A stretch of 64,000 nucleotides of DNA, from positions 31,492,418 through 31,556,417 of the forward strand of contig CM056999.1 in the NCBI GenBank assembly GCA_029891345.1, given 5' to 3'. The notes beneath the pieces are model-generated. The model was given only the letters and a program-made list of their open reading frames with translations, made no database searches and was not told where the DNA came from. The stretch is from Dryococelus australis. Its lineage: Eukaryota > Arthropoda > Insecta > Phasmatodea > Phasmatidae. Shown piece after piece: positions 37,600-49,388 of this stretch (positions are counted from its first letter, which is position 1; every line of letters begins with the position of its first letter). Made by a program: the position numbers and the translations under genes.

Positions 37600-37995
37600 T
37601 TTTGCGATGACTTGGTTTGTGCGTTTACTGTCTGTGCTACCAAATTACAAGAATAGCTCAAGGTAATCAATTTTACTTATGAAGAAGAAATTTTCTAAAG
37701 CAGAACTATACCTAGCATTGTTAGACTCGAACGCCCAGCTCCCAAGTAATGAAGAACTTCTTGAAGCGGCCATGAAGCAGTCAGGCTGCCACCAGATCAA
37801 TGTGATTTTGAGCTCATTCTCTACCCAGCTGGTTTCAGGTCCCTCAATACCACGTCACTTCGCTCAAGGACCTACCACACTTACCCAACAACACTAGGTA
37901 GATTGGAGGCTCATCTTATCAACATCTTTTCTACCCTGACCCAATACTATAACAATAGCCAGAGATATAAGTAGATACTGCTCAACTACATGACT
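37600..37995. other. Short open patch of unknown nature
   Basis: A 72-codon frame at 37679-37897 (plus) starts MKKKFSKAEL, contains a Glu-rich stretch, and ends just before the trinucleotide array. It looks protein-like in composition but matches no family I recognise. Confidence 0.3.
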
Positions 37996-37999
37996 TAAT

Positions 38000-38440
38000 A
38001 ATAATACCATACTACTACTACAGAGGAATAGCCTACTACTACTACTATTACTATTACTACTACTACTACTATTACTACTGCTACCATTACTACTACCATT
38101 ACTACTAATACTATTACTACTACTACTAATATTACTACTACTACTAGTACTGCTGTTGCTACTATTACTACTAATATTACTATTACTACTACTACTAGTA
38201 GTACTGCTGTTGCTAATATTACTACTACTATTACTACTGCTGCTACTACTATTACTACTACTACTACTATTACTACTACTACTATTACTACTACTACTAT
38301 TACTACTACTACTGCTATCGCTACTACTACTACTTCTATTATTATTATTACTATTACTACTACTACTACTATTAATATTATTATTACTACTAGTACTGCT
38401 GCTACTACTACTATTATTAATACTACTACTACAGCAAATT
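38000..38440. repeat. ACT/ATT trinucleotide microsatellite
   Basis: About 440 bp of imperfect act, att and gct triplets. It gives a poly-Ser/Asn frame on the minus strand and poly-Leu on the plus strand. These long frames are artefacts of the three-base period. Confidence 0.95.
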
Positions 38441-38819
38441 AGAAAGCCAATAACTTTCGGTTTGTAGTTATTTAATGAATTCGTATTTGATGCACATGGC
38501 ATTGACGAAAAACATGTAGATAAGATATTATATGCCCTTAGCGTTTTGCAAGATAATGGTAAAAAGTGGCACAAAAAAGCATTTAATAAGAGGGCACACC
38601 TACACATTGATAAAATATAATATAAAAAGTTATAGGTATCACAATACAATTTCAATGTGTAAAATTAACCACAGGAAATTATCGTAGATAATACGAGGTA
38701 ACCGCCCCTGAACCATCGGTAATGCAAAAAAATGTCACTCTTCATATGCTTGCAAAGAAGCTTAAAACACCGGTGAACCATACCAGCAAACACCGCCAGG
38801 GCCATGCCCTAGAGTAGCG

Positions 38820-39375
38820 ACAGCATCCACTCGGTAGCGGTGACGTATGGCCCCGTCCGTCGGAACAGCTTAGCTGACCGCGACGTAGTTTCACACCGCA
38901 CTGTACGGAGAAATAACACTCGCGTTTCCACACAAGCGAGAGAGGCAAACATCAACCACACACTGGTTTATTACTTTCAAGGTGGCATATCGTGCACTGT
39001 TCCACGCGAACATGTTGCGAGCAGCGGCGCGGAAATATCAATGGCGTTACTTTAGTGGCGAGAACATTACAGTTTATTATACTGTGTTGCTTTCCACGCG
39101 CTTAACGTGGACAAGTACTGTAATATTCATTAATTAGGATCGCACAACTATCGTTATAAGTCAACCGCTTGCTCACAGCCTGCGGCATAAAATTCCACGT
39201 ATCTCGTCACCGCATTTGACGGACAACGCGCTCGTACCGCTGCTAACAGCCCGGACGACAATACGTTTGCTTCGTTCAGGCACCCGAGAACGTCTCTCTT
39301 CGAGGCCACTGCCCGTGCAGGACAGGCCACACACTTCATAGCTCAGCTGGCAGCGCACCTCGCGGCAATTTCCCG
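38820..39375. promoter_or_regulatory. CpG-dense stretch, possible promoter or GC-rich element
   Basis: CpG is very frequent here (roughly 25 in the first 240 bp by eye) against AT-rich flanks with few CpGs. The block ends with tagctcagctggcagcgca (39341-39359), a near-perfect tRNA A box, but no matching B box follows. No convincing exon was identified on either strand. It could be a host promoter region or a recently arrived GC-rich repeat that has not lost its CpGs. Confidence 0.35.
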
Positions 39376-39399
39376 AACAAACTTCAAAATACATACCTT

Positions 39400-40730
39400 A
39401 CAAAATAAGTAGCTTATGAGCAACATCAAAAGAACTAGTACCAAACTACTTTATCAAATGTGCATATTTTAACAAGCGTAATTTATAAATTATTTATAAT
39501 ACAAAAATACGATGTATTGAAATACGCCATAATAGGACGGCCTATTAAAATAGCTGTATTATGAAAGTCATGACCAGGTACAAGCCCAGCTGGTTACTAC
39601 AGACCTTGGCCATTTAGCAGCAAAAAAAAAACCCTGTGACGACACAATCGTCACAATATGAATGCCATAAAATATCTGTAGCACTATCAAGTCCCGTATA
39701 GTTGATAAAAATGTATCGGAAAGAAACGACCAAATAAGATCGTCTACAGACAACGCTATGAACAGTTTTTTAGAAAAAAAAAAAAAAAGCTGGAAATCAG
39801 CAGTGTCACGTGTAAAAAGAGCAGAAGCAAAATATTGGAAAAACAATTGTTGCTTGGAAGAATAAATAGTAAAATGTGTATTAAGCGTGGGCGGTGACAG
39901 CAATAGTAAAGTGAAAGCGATAGCTGGTACGATGCCAAGACAACAGTGCTGGCAATTGTAGTGAACAACTTATGGTATACTTTTAGGAGTCGAAAAACTC
40001 GCATAGAAAAGTACGTGATTTAAACGACGGTGATTTGATTAACAGTAATCATTTAAATTTTTACTGGTGTTTGCAGTAAACATAATATGCATATTTTTCA
40101 AGTTGTGTCTTTTGAGGAGTCTTATTATGTAAAACAATTCACCCTTTTGGGAGATGGATTTTACGCAACATTTTCTGGATAGGTATGCCTTTATTGATAT
40201 CATCTTCATTGTAATTACAGTTTCCTCGTGTTTCTGTGGTTCCAGTTTTGCTCCTCTTAATTACTTTAGCGTTGGAAAAATGTTTGTTCCATTTTCGGGA
40301 AATGTTTAAAATAATATCTGCAAGCGTGGGAGTTTATGCATTTTAAACCAGCATAATTTAGAAATAAAACGTGATAACAAGGGTTAAGAATTGGAGGTTG
40401 TGTATACTTAGAACACCATTTATTGTTAATCCAAGACTATTTTTAACGCGAATATTTTTTGCAGATCCGTCAAATGAATTCAAAATAATTTTTACTATGC
40501 ATATTATTAATGCTACTTAATATTTGTAGCTTACCCTTTTTTGTATTTATTGCTTAACACCAGGCATATGTTTTCCTGTCAAACCCAGGAAAATTTAAAA
40601 TGGTCTTTTTGATATAAAATTATTATTCGCCTTGAATGCACATTAGAACAAACGCCACTGTTATGTATCTGTACACTCGCGGAACAATAAAACATTGAAT
40701 CCTTTGATGTCATATGATAAACGATAGGGA
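39400..40730. other. Region without recognisable genes
   Basis: AT-rich DNA with an A-tract at about 39774-39788. No supported feature. Confidence 0.45.
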
Positions 40731-40737
40731 AACCACA

Positions 40738-40965
40738 CTACTGTTTTTGACATTCCCGAATGTGTTGCAGATGGTCCGTAGTAGTTTCGACTGAGAGTAC
40801 ATGTCCTGCCCGCCGCGCGTCGCGCGAAGGGAGGAAGAACTGTACCTTCCCCTCACGGGATCGTTTGTTAAGTTTGTCGCACCATATAACGCGCCGTACA
40901 GTGGATTGGGACACGCCCATTCCGTCACCAGTGGCGCAAGTGCTTGTTGGCGGGTTTTCCTCCAC
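40738..40965 (-). pseudogene. Transposase-like helix-turn-helix fragment
   Basis: A 75-codon minus-strand frame contains MGVSQSTVRRVI after an ENPPTST start. This is the look of the DNA-binding N-terminus of Tc1/mariner-superfamily transposases common in arthropods (a small HTH followed by a basic linker). The linker has KRSREGK and RDARRAGH. No catalytic part follows in order on this strand: the catalytic-end fragment at 41.77-42.0 kb lies on the wrong side to be the same copy. A solitary fragment. The family assignment is an inference from the HTH. Confidence 0.4.
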
Positions 40966-41519
40966 AATAGTATAATTTTTTTTCTTATCAATTATATCTC
41001 CCTAGAGTTTGACAAGTTAAAATATGCACAGGGCAGATTATGTTCACGTTTGTAACCAAATTCCGTTCTCAATCATATTACGCTAAATAAAACATGACAT
41101 CGGCATTCCTACAATCTAAGCACGAATCAGTGATATCAACCAGTGAAATAACATTCACTGAAAGCCAGTGGATAAGCTACTTTCGACTGGTAAATCAAGA
41201 AAATGAACTGGGAACAAGTCACATGGCAGTGGAATTCTCGCCAATCTGTAGGAATCACAAACAAATCGCTGAAATTCAGCCATCGCATTAATTAGTTACC
41301 TGGGACTGATTATCATTCCATTCATGTTGACTGGTTTCCGCTGATTAGGCTCAATTCTCACTGTTTCAGGTTTAGAGTGTATGTTATTATTTGCTATTCA
41401 ATGACATATTATGACTGCATAGTCAGACGGACGTATAGTCGTCACTACTTTTGTATTAATGCTGCGGAGAAGACTCTGCTATACATAATGTTGCAAAGTT
41501 GCATGACAATATGTCAGGG

Positions 41520-42142
41520 CAACATTCCTCACATCTTAAGGATGAAAAAATGTTATACGAACATAGGTCCGCAAACGCCCATGATACGTAACGTACAGTG
41601 TATGGCTCGCTGGCTGGGTCACGTTACTGTGGAATGACATCGCAGCATTCGTTTGCACCTCACACTACGACACTACATCTAGAGCAGTTGTTACTGCACA
41701 GGAAGTATTTACACATGTGTGAAGGCTTATCGTCGGCACTAAAGGAAATGTTCAAAATGCCCTCCATCAACACGAACACATGCAATCAACCCGCCGGTTC
41801 ATTAACACCCGGATGAGTTGATGAATCTCTGAAAAATTCCTGATTGTTTCGCAACCCGCCACTATATGGTTACGGAGGATGTACACATCGTCCACTGGGT
41901 TGCATACACAAGTGCCTTTAAATGTCCCCACAAATATGTCTATTGGATTCAAATCAGGGCTCCTCGGGGGCTGGTATGGGGCTGCGAATTACAGCTGCGA
42001 TGGCATTCAACAGTAACATGATCCAACCCACGGGCCATACACTGTAGGTTTTGTATTACAGGCTGTATTAAAGAAGCGAAGCTTTTGCGGATATGTGTTA
42101 ATATAACATTATTTCATCCTCCAAATGTGAGGAATGATTCCC
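41520..42142. repeat. Inverted repeat around a transposase fragment
   Basis: The segment 41520-41650 (cctcacatcttaaggatga, then gtacagtgtatggc, gttactgtggaatgacatcgc) is matched in reverse complement by 41985-42142. The 335-bp interior contains the transposase C-terminal remnant. Confidence 0.6.
41770..42000 (-). pseudogene. Tc1/mariner-type transposase C-terminal remnant
   Basis: On the minus strand the frame has NPIDIFVGTFKG, then PVDDVYILRNHIV and CETIRN. This is the region after the last catalytic acidic residue in DDE transposases of the Tc1/mariner superfamily (the LNPxDxFxWGxLK region, then a helical tail). The expected Trp-Gly of that motif is altered and the frame is broken just upstream, near 41955, by a shift. 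The DDE catalytic core is absent. The copy is truncated and dead. Confidence 0.5.
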
Positions 42143-42540
42143 CGGAGTATTGTCATGCAACTTGGCAACTTACAATATACGGATGTCATCGGAAGATTAC
42201 CATTGTAACTTGATACATTCCTCTATGAAGTGACAACAAAGAAACATTAAATTTCATTATTTTACTACACTTGGCCTAATATGTATAGCATGGATGTCAT
42301 GGGGGAACCGTGCTGGTACTGGCCCATAATTTATTCGAAATGGCAGCGTTGTAGTTTCACTTCCCCCCTCCACCGAGAGCTGTTGTCTGATGGGTTCCCC
42401 TCCCCTCTGAAGATGTGGTATTATGGGTTACGCCCCCAACCGCACCCACTCCTCCTGAGGGACTACCAGAGTGTGTGTGAATGTGTGTGTAAATGCGCAA
42501 TTAGCTATTACATAATGAACGTAAGCACACATCTTCTCCC

Positions 42541-42832
42541 TTCGACTGCCGAAACATAAGTGACGAGTTTGGAGAGGAAATGCACATGCCAATGCAAAAT
42601 GATGGGGTTAGGCAGTCATCTTTGGTAAATTATTGTAATGAGTAATTTGATTATTTAATCGTGCAATTAATATTTAATCACATACTTACACAATCGCACC
42701 AATTACATATTATGCACATGGAATTATTTAATCACCAAGGACACACATGCATAATTACTTATTACATGTACAGAGAGACTCCGTACATATCCTCTCTGTA
42801 GGACTGCCAACCTTCAACTGGGCTGAGTTTCT
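42541..42832 (+). repeat. Direct repeat, left copy (TRIM-like)
   Basis: About 290 bp repeated in the same orientation at 43231-43520. Landmarks are ttcgactgccgaaacataag/ttcggttgccaaaatgtaag, gtgacgag, taattacttattacat, actccgtacat and the final gctgagttt/gagatgagt. The two copies are well diverged. Confidence 0.65.
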
Positions 42833-43230
42833 ATAATATGTAATAGTAATACTAATTCCCCACTGCGCCATCCACCATATTACTTCGTGCTTAAATATAT
42901 GATGGGTGAGGGTTGAGGTTAAGTATCCGGGCCTCAGTTCGAGACTTGGCAATGGTAAAATTATTTTTTTGCATATCGATTAATTATGGGCAATAAGATA
43001 ATGTTTAGGGATTCAGATCTTGGTTCGAGTCCCCCTCAGTCCAAAAAAAAATTTGTTGTGTAACAACTAACTTGGAAGGGGGAAGGGGTGAGTGGGATGC
43101 GGAATACTCTCTGATTCTACTTCCCGTCGAGGGTAATTACATGTAAAAACATACCAAGTTCACATGTTCTCACTTGGGCTACCGGAACACTACCGAGAAG
43201 TGGATTGCTCACGAATACCCATGTTGACCC
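42833..43230. repeat. Interior between direct repeats, with two B-box-like sites
   Basis: About 400 bp containing gcctcagttcgagacttgg (about 42930) and ggttcgagtcccc (about 43022), each resembling a pol III B box, and a poly-A tract. No gag or pol coding is seen. Direct terminal repeats with a tiny interior fit a terminal-repeat retrotransposon in miniature. A segmental duplication is the alternative. Confidence 0.4.
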
Positions 43231-43520
43231 TTCGGTTGCCAAAATGTAAGTGACGATGTTGGATGAGGACTGGGGGAGGGGGAGGATGGTCGTCAGCAAT
43301 CGAGGGTGAATACGTGTTATAAATAAGGAATAATTGTATTATGTAATCGTACATTGAATACTTATTCATGCACTTACTCAATTACCCTTATTACTAATTA
43401 TGCAGAATGTATTATTTAATTAAAAACTACACTACACACTTGTGTAATTACTTATTACATCTACTGAGGTACTCCGTACATGTTTTCTCCCTAACACTGA
43501 CCACTCGCGACTGAGATGAG
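43231..43520 (+). repeat. Direct repeat, right copy (TRIM-like)
   Basis: Partner of 42541-42832, 690 bp downstream in the same orientation. Confidence 0.65.
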
Positions 43521-43524
43521 TATC

Positions 43525-44480
43525 AATACTAGCTTTAATTATATCCAAGCCGCCCAACACCCCGATGGGTGCACACTCGGCGCCAATTGCAGACACAGGC
43601 CAGCATGCAAACTGCGTTCGTCTACAGTGGCACGAGAGTCACCGGATGCGTTCCAGGGCAAGGATAGTTCGCATTTTCACTGCGTGGAAGTGACAGCTAC
43701 CGGACAACTCTCTGTCTCTTTCTCTCTATCCGCTGGCGAAATTGGTTTGTCGGTAGGAAATCTAGATACGTCTCTAGCAAAAAATACGATTTTTTTATAA
43801 TACCTGTGCGTTGTTACATAGCATAATTTGCTCACGGCATGGAATACTATAAAAAATACGACCAGGATGACCGTTATATTGGCCCACATTAATATATATA
43901 TATATATATAGCCCATAAATTTATTTTAAGAATATTGTTTGTGTACGTTTGAAAAAACAGCTTCACTTAGCACAATACAAACAGCCAAAAGTCGGATTTG
44001 AATTGCCTTAAAAGTTGAATATTGTAGAAAAATATATATACATATATACACACACACAGGCACACACACATATTGGTCTTATACAATATCTTGATACATA
44101 GATTTTTGTAATCTCTTATGACTCGTGACGATTTGTTTTCAATCAAATACATCAAAGAAGTGAAAATATTCTTACAGGTTGCATGCTTATATATTGTTAA
44201 ACACACAGAAGAAACAGTTTATATTAACAATCTCGATTGTCCCACTATATATCTGCTGCATATTATTACGTAAAAACAATATGCTTAATGCAATGCTATA
44301 CAAACGGTAATCAATCGGTTCGATATCTAACCTGCGAAGTTGTCCATCAAATCATTCTTCTTACCATACAAGGTCACATCGTCCCTTCCCTTCCTTTCTT
44401 CCTTTCCTCTTTCTACAATTCTTCTTCATTAGGAAAAGTTATGTATGTCATCATCTTGAACATACGTGGGCTCAAACACA
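43525..44480. other. Region without recognisable genes
   Basis: A 94-codon frame at 43516-43800 is unremarkable. Short TA and CA microsatellites occur at about 43892-43911 and 44033-44070. Nothing else was supported. Confidence 0.4.
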
Positions 44481-44486
44481 TGTAAT

Positions 44487-44667
44487 ACTATGCACTGCTA
44501 ACTCTTCAGCAGTGACTCCTCACTTCTGACACCCCAGTCGCTGACTCCTCAGCAATGAGGAATCAGCAGTAAGGAGGAGTAAGCAACTGAGGAGTCAGCG
44601 GTGAGAAGTCAGTGCTGGGGATTCAGGGGTGAGGAGTCAGTGCTGAATTGTTAGCAGTGCAGTAGTA
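44487..44667. repeat. Hairpin built from ctgactcctcagc units
   Basis: Arms 44487-44553 and 44600-44667 pair in reverse complement (gcactgctaac against gttagcagtgc at the base, ctgactcctcag against ctgaggagtcag near the loop). The arms themselves are made of 13-20-bp sub-repeats, so this is a palindrome grown from a short tandem repeat. Confidence 0.75.
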
Positions 44668-44669
44668 TA

Positions 44670-45540
44670 AAAATGGGGACTCTAACTCAGGGGCTTAGGG
44701 CTAGGGATATGGGGAGTGACAGCCATCTTGGATGATATCACAAAGGGGAAAAAAATTCGTGTTTGGACAATTTTCCTGCAAAATTTTTGCTACTTCTCCT
44801 GTGCCCTTGGCATCGATCTTGGAAGCAAACCTCCTGTCCTATCATTCCAGAGCAGGGGTTCCGTCCGCCTGCTCTGTGAATGCTAATTCCTTCCTAAACA
44901 AAATGTGAGATTCACGCACTCGCATTACAACCAACAGTTACGTGTGTTGGTGCACCTCACTGACCTGCAAGATGGCGGCCATTGCACAATCCGGTGGGGA
45001 TGAATTCACATTGTGGTGTTTGACTCATTGGTGTGAAGTTAGGAGTGTGGAGTCACCCTACCCAACTGCCATCTTGTCCCTCAACCTCATGCTCTGTCAT
45101 TCCAGTGTAGGGGTGTCTTCCATGTGCTACTACAAGTCGCCCTAGACAAATATGACGGTAGCCTCTCTTATCATGAAGCTCGCCAGTGACTACATTTCCC
45201 AGGTCGGCCTCTCTGAGTTCCCAGACTGTCTGGAATGGAGTCTATCTGGAGAGCCAAAAAAAAAAACTTTGGTCAATACCTTGCTTGTTCTCCGACTCTG
45301 GAATACTGTCCCAGACTCCAGACAGCTCGAGAGTCTCCCTGCAAGGGGGAGGGAGGCTCGCTTCCCACAGTCAGCTGCACCCAGAGAAGAGGCGATAAAA
45401 CCAATGTATGTGTGGCCAGACACACACTGTCCCCTTTGAAGCAAGAGAGGCCCTCAGAGGGTTCACGAAGGAACCAAGTTTATAAACAATACCCACACAT
45501 TTGAACCAACAAAATTTTTATTCGGACAAAAGTTATAAAT
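44670..45540. other. GC-richer stretch of unknown nature
   Basis: Contains two ccatcttgg/aagatggcgg modules (44722, 44970, 45069) like those at 2.6-3.3 and 29.5 kb, each followed by a cattccag phrase. An imperfect inverted repeat around ccagactgtctgg (45222) and cagactccagacag (45311) is also present. Open frames at 45152-45504 overlap on both strands and are not recognised. Confidence 0.35.
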
Positions 45541-45544
45541 CACA

Positions 45545-46480
45545 CTACACAGATGTAAGCGATGCTTTCGACACCCATAGATTGAATTTCGAAGAGAATC
45601 CAAGACATTTTACATAAAGTTTGTTTCCATGTCGTCAGATGACACATTCCACCATAAAATTGCGTGGAAAACATGTAATTTGTGCTTCAAAATCGTAAAA
45701 GAACAGTCTGATTTGCTATTTGGTCATATAGACTAGTGTATAGGTCCGAGGCTCAATACCTCTCACATTGATGACAAAAAACGTCCCGACACTCCACAAA
45801 GCCAAGTAAGTCTTATCAAAGGCACCTTTCACATGTGAGACTCTGGTAAAGTCGCCAACCTTAGCTCTTGGTCTGCATCGGTTCAATTTCTTGGAGGTCT
45901 TGTACACAGTGTGAAGTAGAGAGGAGGCATTTTCAGCAGTAACTTCAGAAGAGCTCACGCCGATTGTGCAATGCGTGCACCCATAGTACTGAGCAAGGAG
46001 GTGATGAAGCAGGGACAACCACTTATAGCTGCTTTGTGCAGAGAACTGTTTTCACATCATGTTCTTGAGAGTTCTGTTGAATCATTCAATTATTGAAGCT
46101 TTGAGTTCAGAAAAAGTAGAGTAGTGATCAATCTTATGTGCTACCATAAGTGCACGAAACACAGGGCTGTCGAATTCCTTACCTAAGTCAGTCTGAATGA
46201 TTTTTGGTGCGCCTTTCTCGGCTAGTGCCACCTTCATTTCATTGCAGTTGCCATATCAGCACCACACTTCTGATGCACAGAGAGGGCGCAGACATACTTC
46301 GAGAAGTAGGTGATAATTGTCAAAATGTACTTATAGCCTTTATTGATATGGGCATGAGGAAGCATTTCAACAAAATCTACTTGGTATAGGTCTTGAAACC
46401 CATAGAGGAACACCTTCCATCTGGGATATCTCCTGCATGCGGGGTGATGCAGCTTTTCAGCGATAAGTGTTATTGTCATA
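45545..46480 (-). pseudogene. Polinton/Maverick integrase with chromodomain, degraded
   Basis: Polinton integrases are retroviral-type DDE enzymes that insert the element. Read leftwards, the N-terminal part (46479 down) has the basic RRYPRWK run and then QVDFVEM with the first catalytic Asp (46375-46377), followed by NKGYKYILT and FSKY. After a frameshift near 46235 comes IQTDLGKEF with the second Asp (46187-46189), then KASIIE with the catalytic Glu (46085-46087), 33 residues later. NRTLK and KVGD-like (KVGDFTRVS) words follow, then P-RTYTL. Beyond a stop at 45716-45718 an in-phase chromodomain-like tail remains (KLYVKCLGF, then SKFNLWV), ending at 45545. At least four in-frame stops (two at 46082-46084 and 46052-46054, of the kind made by C-to-T change) and one frameshift make it inactive. 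The catalytic triad itself is preserved. Confidence 0.8.
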
Positions 46481-46489
46481 GTTGAGGTC

Positions 46490-46740
46490 AGTTAATGTGG
46501 TCAGCCTTCGCTGGATATAGCCAGATTCTCAAAGTTCCGCCAAGATATTCAATATTTTGTTCAAATGGGACGTATTTCCAGCTTTCTGAGATACAGTGAG
46601 TAGTCGTAGGAGCTCTACGAGCTCATTGGCATCGTCCCAATAGATGTATTCCAGCAGACTGTCACCATCAAGCATCGAAGGCAGACCCGAGCCCACATGG
46701 GGCATGTAGCAGATACCCAGATGGCCACCCCCAGACATTG
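46490..46740 (-). pseudogene. Domain upstream of Polinton integrase (YWDD-NEL type)
   Basis: On the minus strand the frame gives LLEYIYWDDANELVELLRLL, then a GNTSHLNKILNILAEL run, and after one stop ESGYIQ. I associate the YWDDxNEL...GNxxHxNEI pattern with the ends of arthropod transposon-encoded open frames next to Polinton-like genes, though I cannot name its function. It runs into the integrase with only a short gap, as expected for the same element. The first residues (46738 down) form a Gly-rich stretch. Confidence 0.45.
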
Positions 46741-47625
46741 GTAGACACTTCCATATGTCCGTCTCCTAACACAGGACAAAATAAAGTTTTGCTGTGATGT
46801 CTGTTAGATTCACTATTTGCGAACATGTAAGTGTGTTACCAGCAGCAGAGGTGTAAACATGTGTTGGTAAATAATTGTGGTATCTGTGAATTGAATAATA
46901 CTATTACTTGTCACGTTCATTCCATCCGTCTTGTTCGCGATGTATACATTAAATTATAGTGTTGTAAGTAATATGTCAATACTGCTTTTGTCATATCTTG
47001 TTCATGCTGTATGTTATTGAATTATAGCATTGTTGTAAGAAAGAGATCAATAATGATTTTTCCACATCACTTCCATGTTCTACATGCTTGTTGATGTTAA
47101 TAAACCTGTACCATTGTTTTGTGTGAGAGACGTGGTTGTATAATACTAATACCTATCACATCTTGTTCACTATATGTATGTCATCGAATTATAGTTTAAA
47201 AAAGTGTTGGAAGTAATATGTCACTTCATTTACATGTTCTATATGTGTAATTTTTGCTTTTGTAGTTCAAAAAACACTTGTGTTGATGCTAATAATAATC
47301 TACCAGTGTTGTTACATGTAAGAGCTATGTAAAGCAGTCAAAAATAAAAATTGTTACGTAAATATATATTTCATCATGTAATTATTCAAAAACAACCTAT
47401 CTGTGTGTCCCATAGTGGTAAGAACACATCCCCTGTAACATATATAATCTGTGAAGGGTAACTGCTGTGTTCATGCATGTCAGGAACATGCAAGAGTCTG
47501 GTGTAGTGATACGAAAAATTCCTCTGGGAGACAAAAATAACATAGGTAAATTAGCAGTACTAGATATGGTTCTGTGGAGAGAGTCTACATTACATAATAT
47601 GTCAAACGTACATAGACCTGAAGAG

Positions 47626-47655
47626 AGAGAGAGAGAGAGAGTGTGTGTGTGTGTC
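47626..47655. repeat. GA/GT microsatellite
   Basis: About 8 GA units followed by about 6 GT units. Confidence 0.9.
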
Positions 47656-49032
47656 TCAAAACACACATACATTACCGACATGTTGAACCCACCAGTGCTT
47701 CCACACTGGAATTCCAACTTCGCCACAACCTGACTTCTATACTCACCCTAAAAGGATAGGAAAGGATGGGACCCACTATACAATACAAACACAGCAGCAG
47801 AGTTAGGATAATTGTTTTCTATTATATGCATCGTTCTTTGTCCAGTTAATATTGGGAAACAGGTTTACAACCATCACTGAAACTTTCGGTTTTACATTCT
47901 CTTTACTCATTCTCAGTCATAACTTTCCACCTGAGAAAATATGCATATCAGAAGAACGTTTTTACACTTAGATCTTCATGCTATCTTGGTGAAATCACCA
48001 TACAGTATAACAACACCATCCAAGTAAATCTCATACCAGGGTAAATGCAAACACATTTGCTAAAAATTATCTTTAAACACACTATAAACTCGATTAAGGC
48101 ACTAAACACCAAAATTCCCTATGTTTTAAAACACTCAGTATTAGTGAGATAATTTTTAGAACATAATGTGACTGCACTCATACATCAGGCACGAAAAGCA
48201 AAATGATCAGAACATATTTCTTCGAACAGGTTTTTTTTTTTTAAACTCGATACAAATCAAACAAAACACACAATTATACAATTTTTGCTTCAAATTTACA
48301 CCACCTGTTTTATAAAGTATTAAAAGCTCATTTTTTAACAGATTAGCCCATCTTAAAAATGTAAACATACTGACCTATCATGAAAACAATCACATTTTTC
48401 ATAATAAAGTTTTCAACCCATTATAACATGTAGGTAAACTCCATGAGTGTTCAAAACTACTTTGTTTGCCTTTAAAAACTATTTTTAGGTGATTTTAAAC
48501 AGGCAAAACAAAAATTTCACAATATTCCTACCCCTTCCAGCCATGACCAGAACAGAAACTCTTAAAATCTATTACAAACGTTTTACTAAAACACTTCGGT
48601 CATTCGAGGCACCACGCCAAGTAAATGGTCTCAGGATGAAGATTTTTTTAATTCAAGCTCTGTTTCAAGTCTCCTATGAAAATCATCCACTGCCCCCACT
48701 CTCATACCCATGAACAAAACTTTCACCAAAATAAGCGAGCCCAAGAGCAATGAGGATACTCTTCCCCCTCCCTTTCAAGAGTGGTGGTATGCTCTTTGAC
48801 CTCCAATCACTAGTCACACTCAGGTTAAGGGCGCCTGAGGATATTCTCCCTGTGTGTACACCAGGTGCCATCAGTGTCCCCAACAACACCTTTCGCCAAA
48901 CAAACCACACCATGTGGTAAAGGAGAAGCTGAGAATATTGCCCCCTCCCCCCCTCCCCAAATCAACAAATTCCTCTACGAGAGTGGATGAAATTTTCTCC
49001 TTTACCCAAACACACCAACAATCACTCCTCAA

Positions 49033-49062
49033 GCCCACACACACACACACACACACACACAC
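49033..49062. repeat. CA microsatellite
   Basis: About 14 CA units. Confidence 0.9.
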
Positions 49063-49388
49063 TCGCCCAAACAATATGCTCTATTTGTCTTCAATTTGGG
49101 CACATTGTTCAATCTTGAACTCTTCACTTCTAGGAACTACACTACTCTTCTTCTAATTCCTGGGGATTCAGGCGCTCCCTCAACATATGCACATGTCCCT
49201 TATTAACTGCACCGTGGTGTTGCATGATGAGTAAAATGAAAAATTGTTTTATTAAAGCGGAATTTCATTCAAATTCATAAAACACAACAAGCCTTCAAGT
49301 GATAGAAAATTAACTCCAGTGTCTGGTAAATAAAGGAAGAAAACCCAGTGTCCTAAAATTATGTTATGAAATTCAGCAGACACTAATA

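Larger units (their letters stand above)
46750..49385. other. Region without recognisable genes
   Basis: AT-rich DNA with repeated ttgttcatgctgtatgt/tcttgttcactatatgt-type phrases at 46910-47240 (about 95-130 bp apart), a GA/GT microsatellite at 47626-47655 and a CA microsatellite at 49033-49062. No supported gene. Confidence 0.45.

Noticed and set aside
37894..38655. 253-codon poly-Ser/Asn frame (minus) and poly-Leu frame (plus)
   Set aside because: Three-base periodic microsatellite. No start context or conserved domain outside the repeat.
40738..42000. One transposon with its HTH at 40.9 kb and catalytic end at 41.9 kb
   Set aside because: Both are on the minus strand, so the HTH should lie at the higher coordinate. 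The order is reversed and the fragments cannot be one collinear copy.
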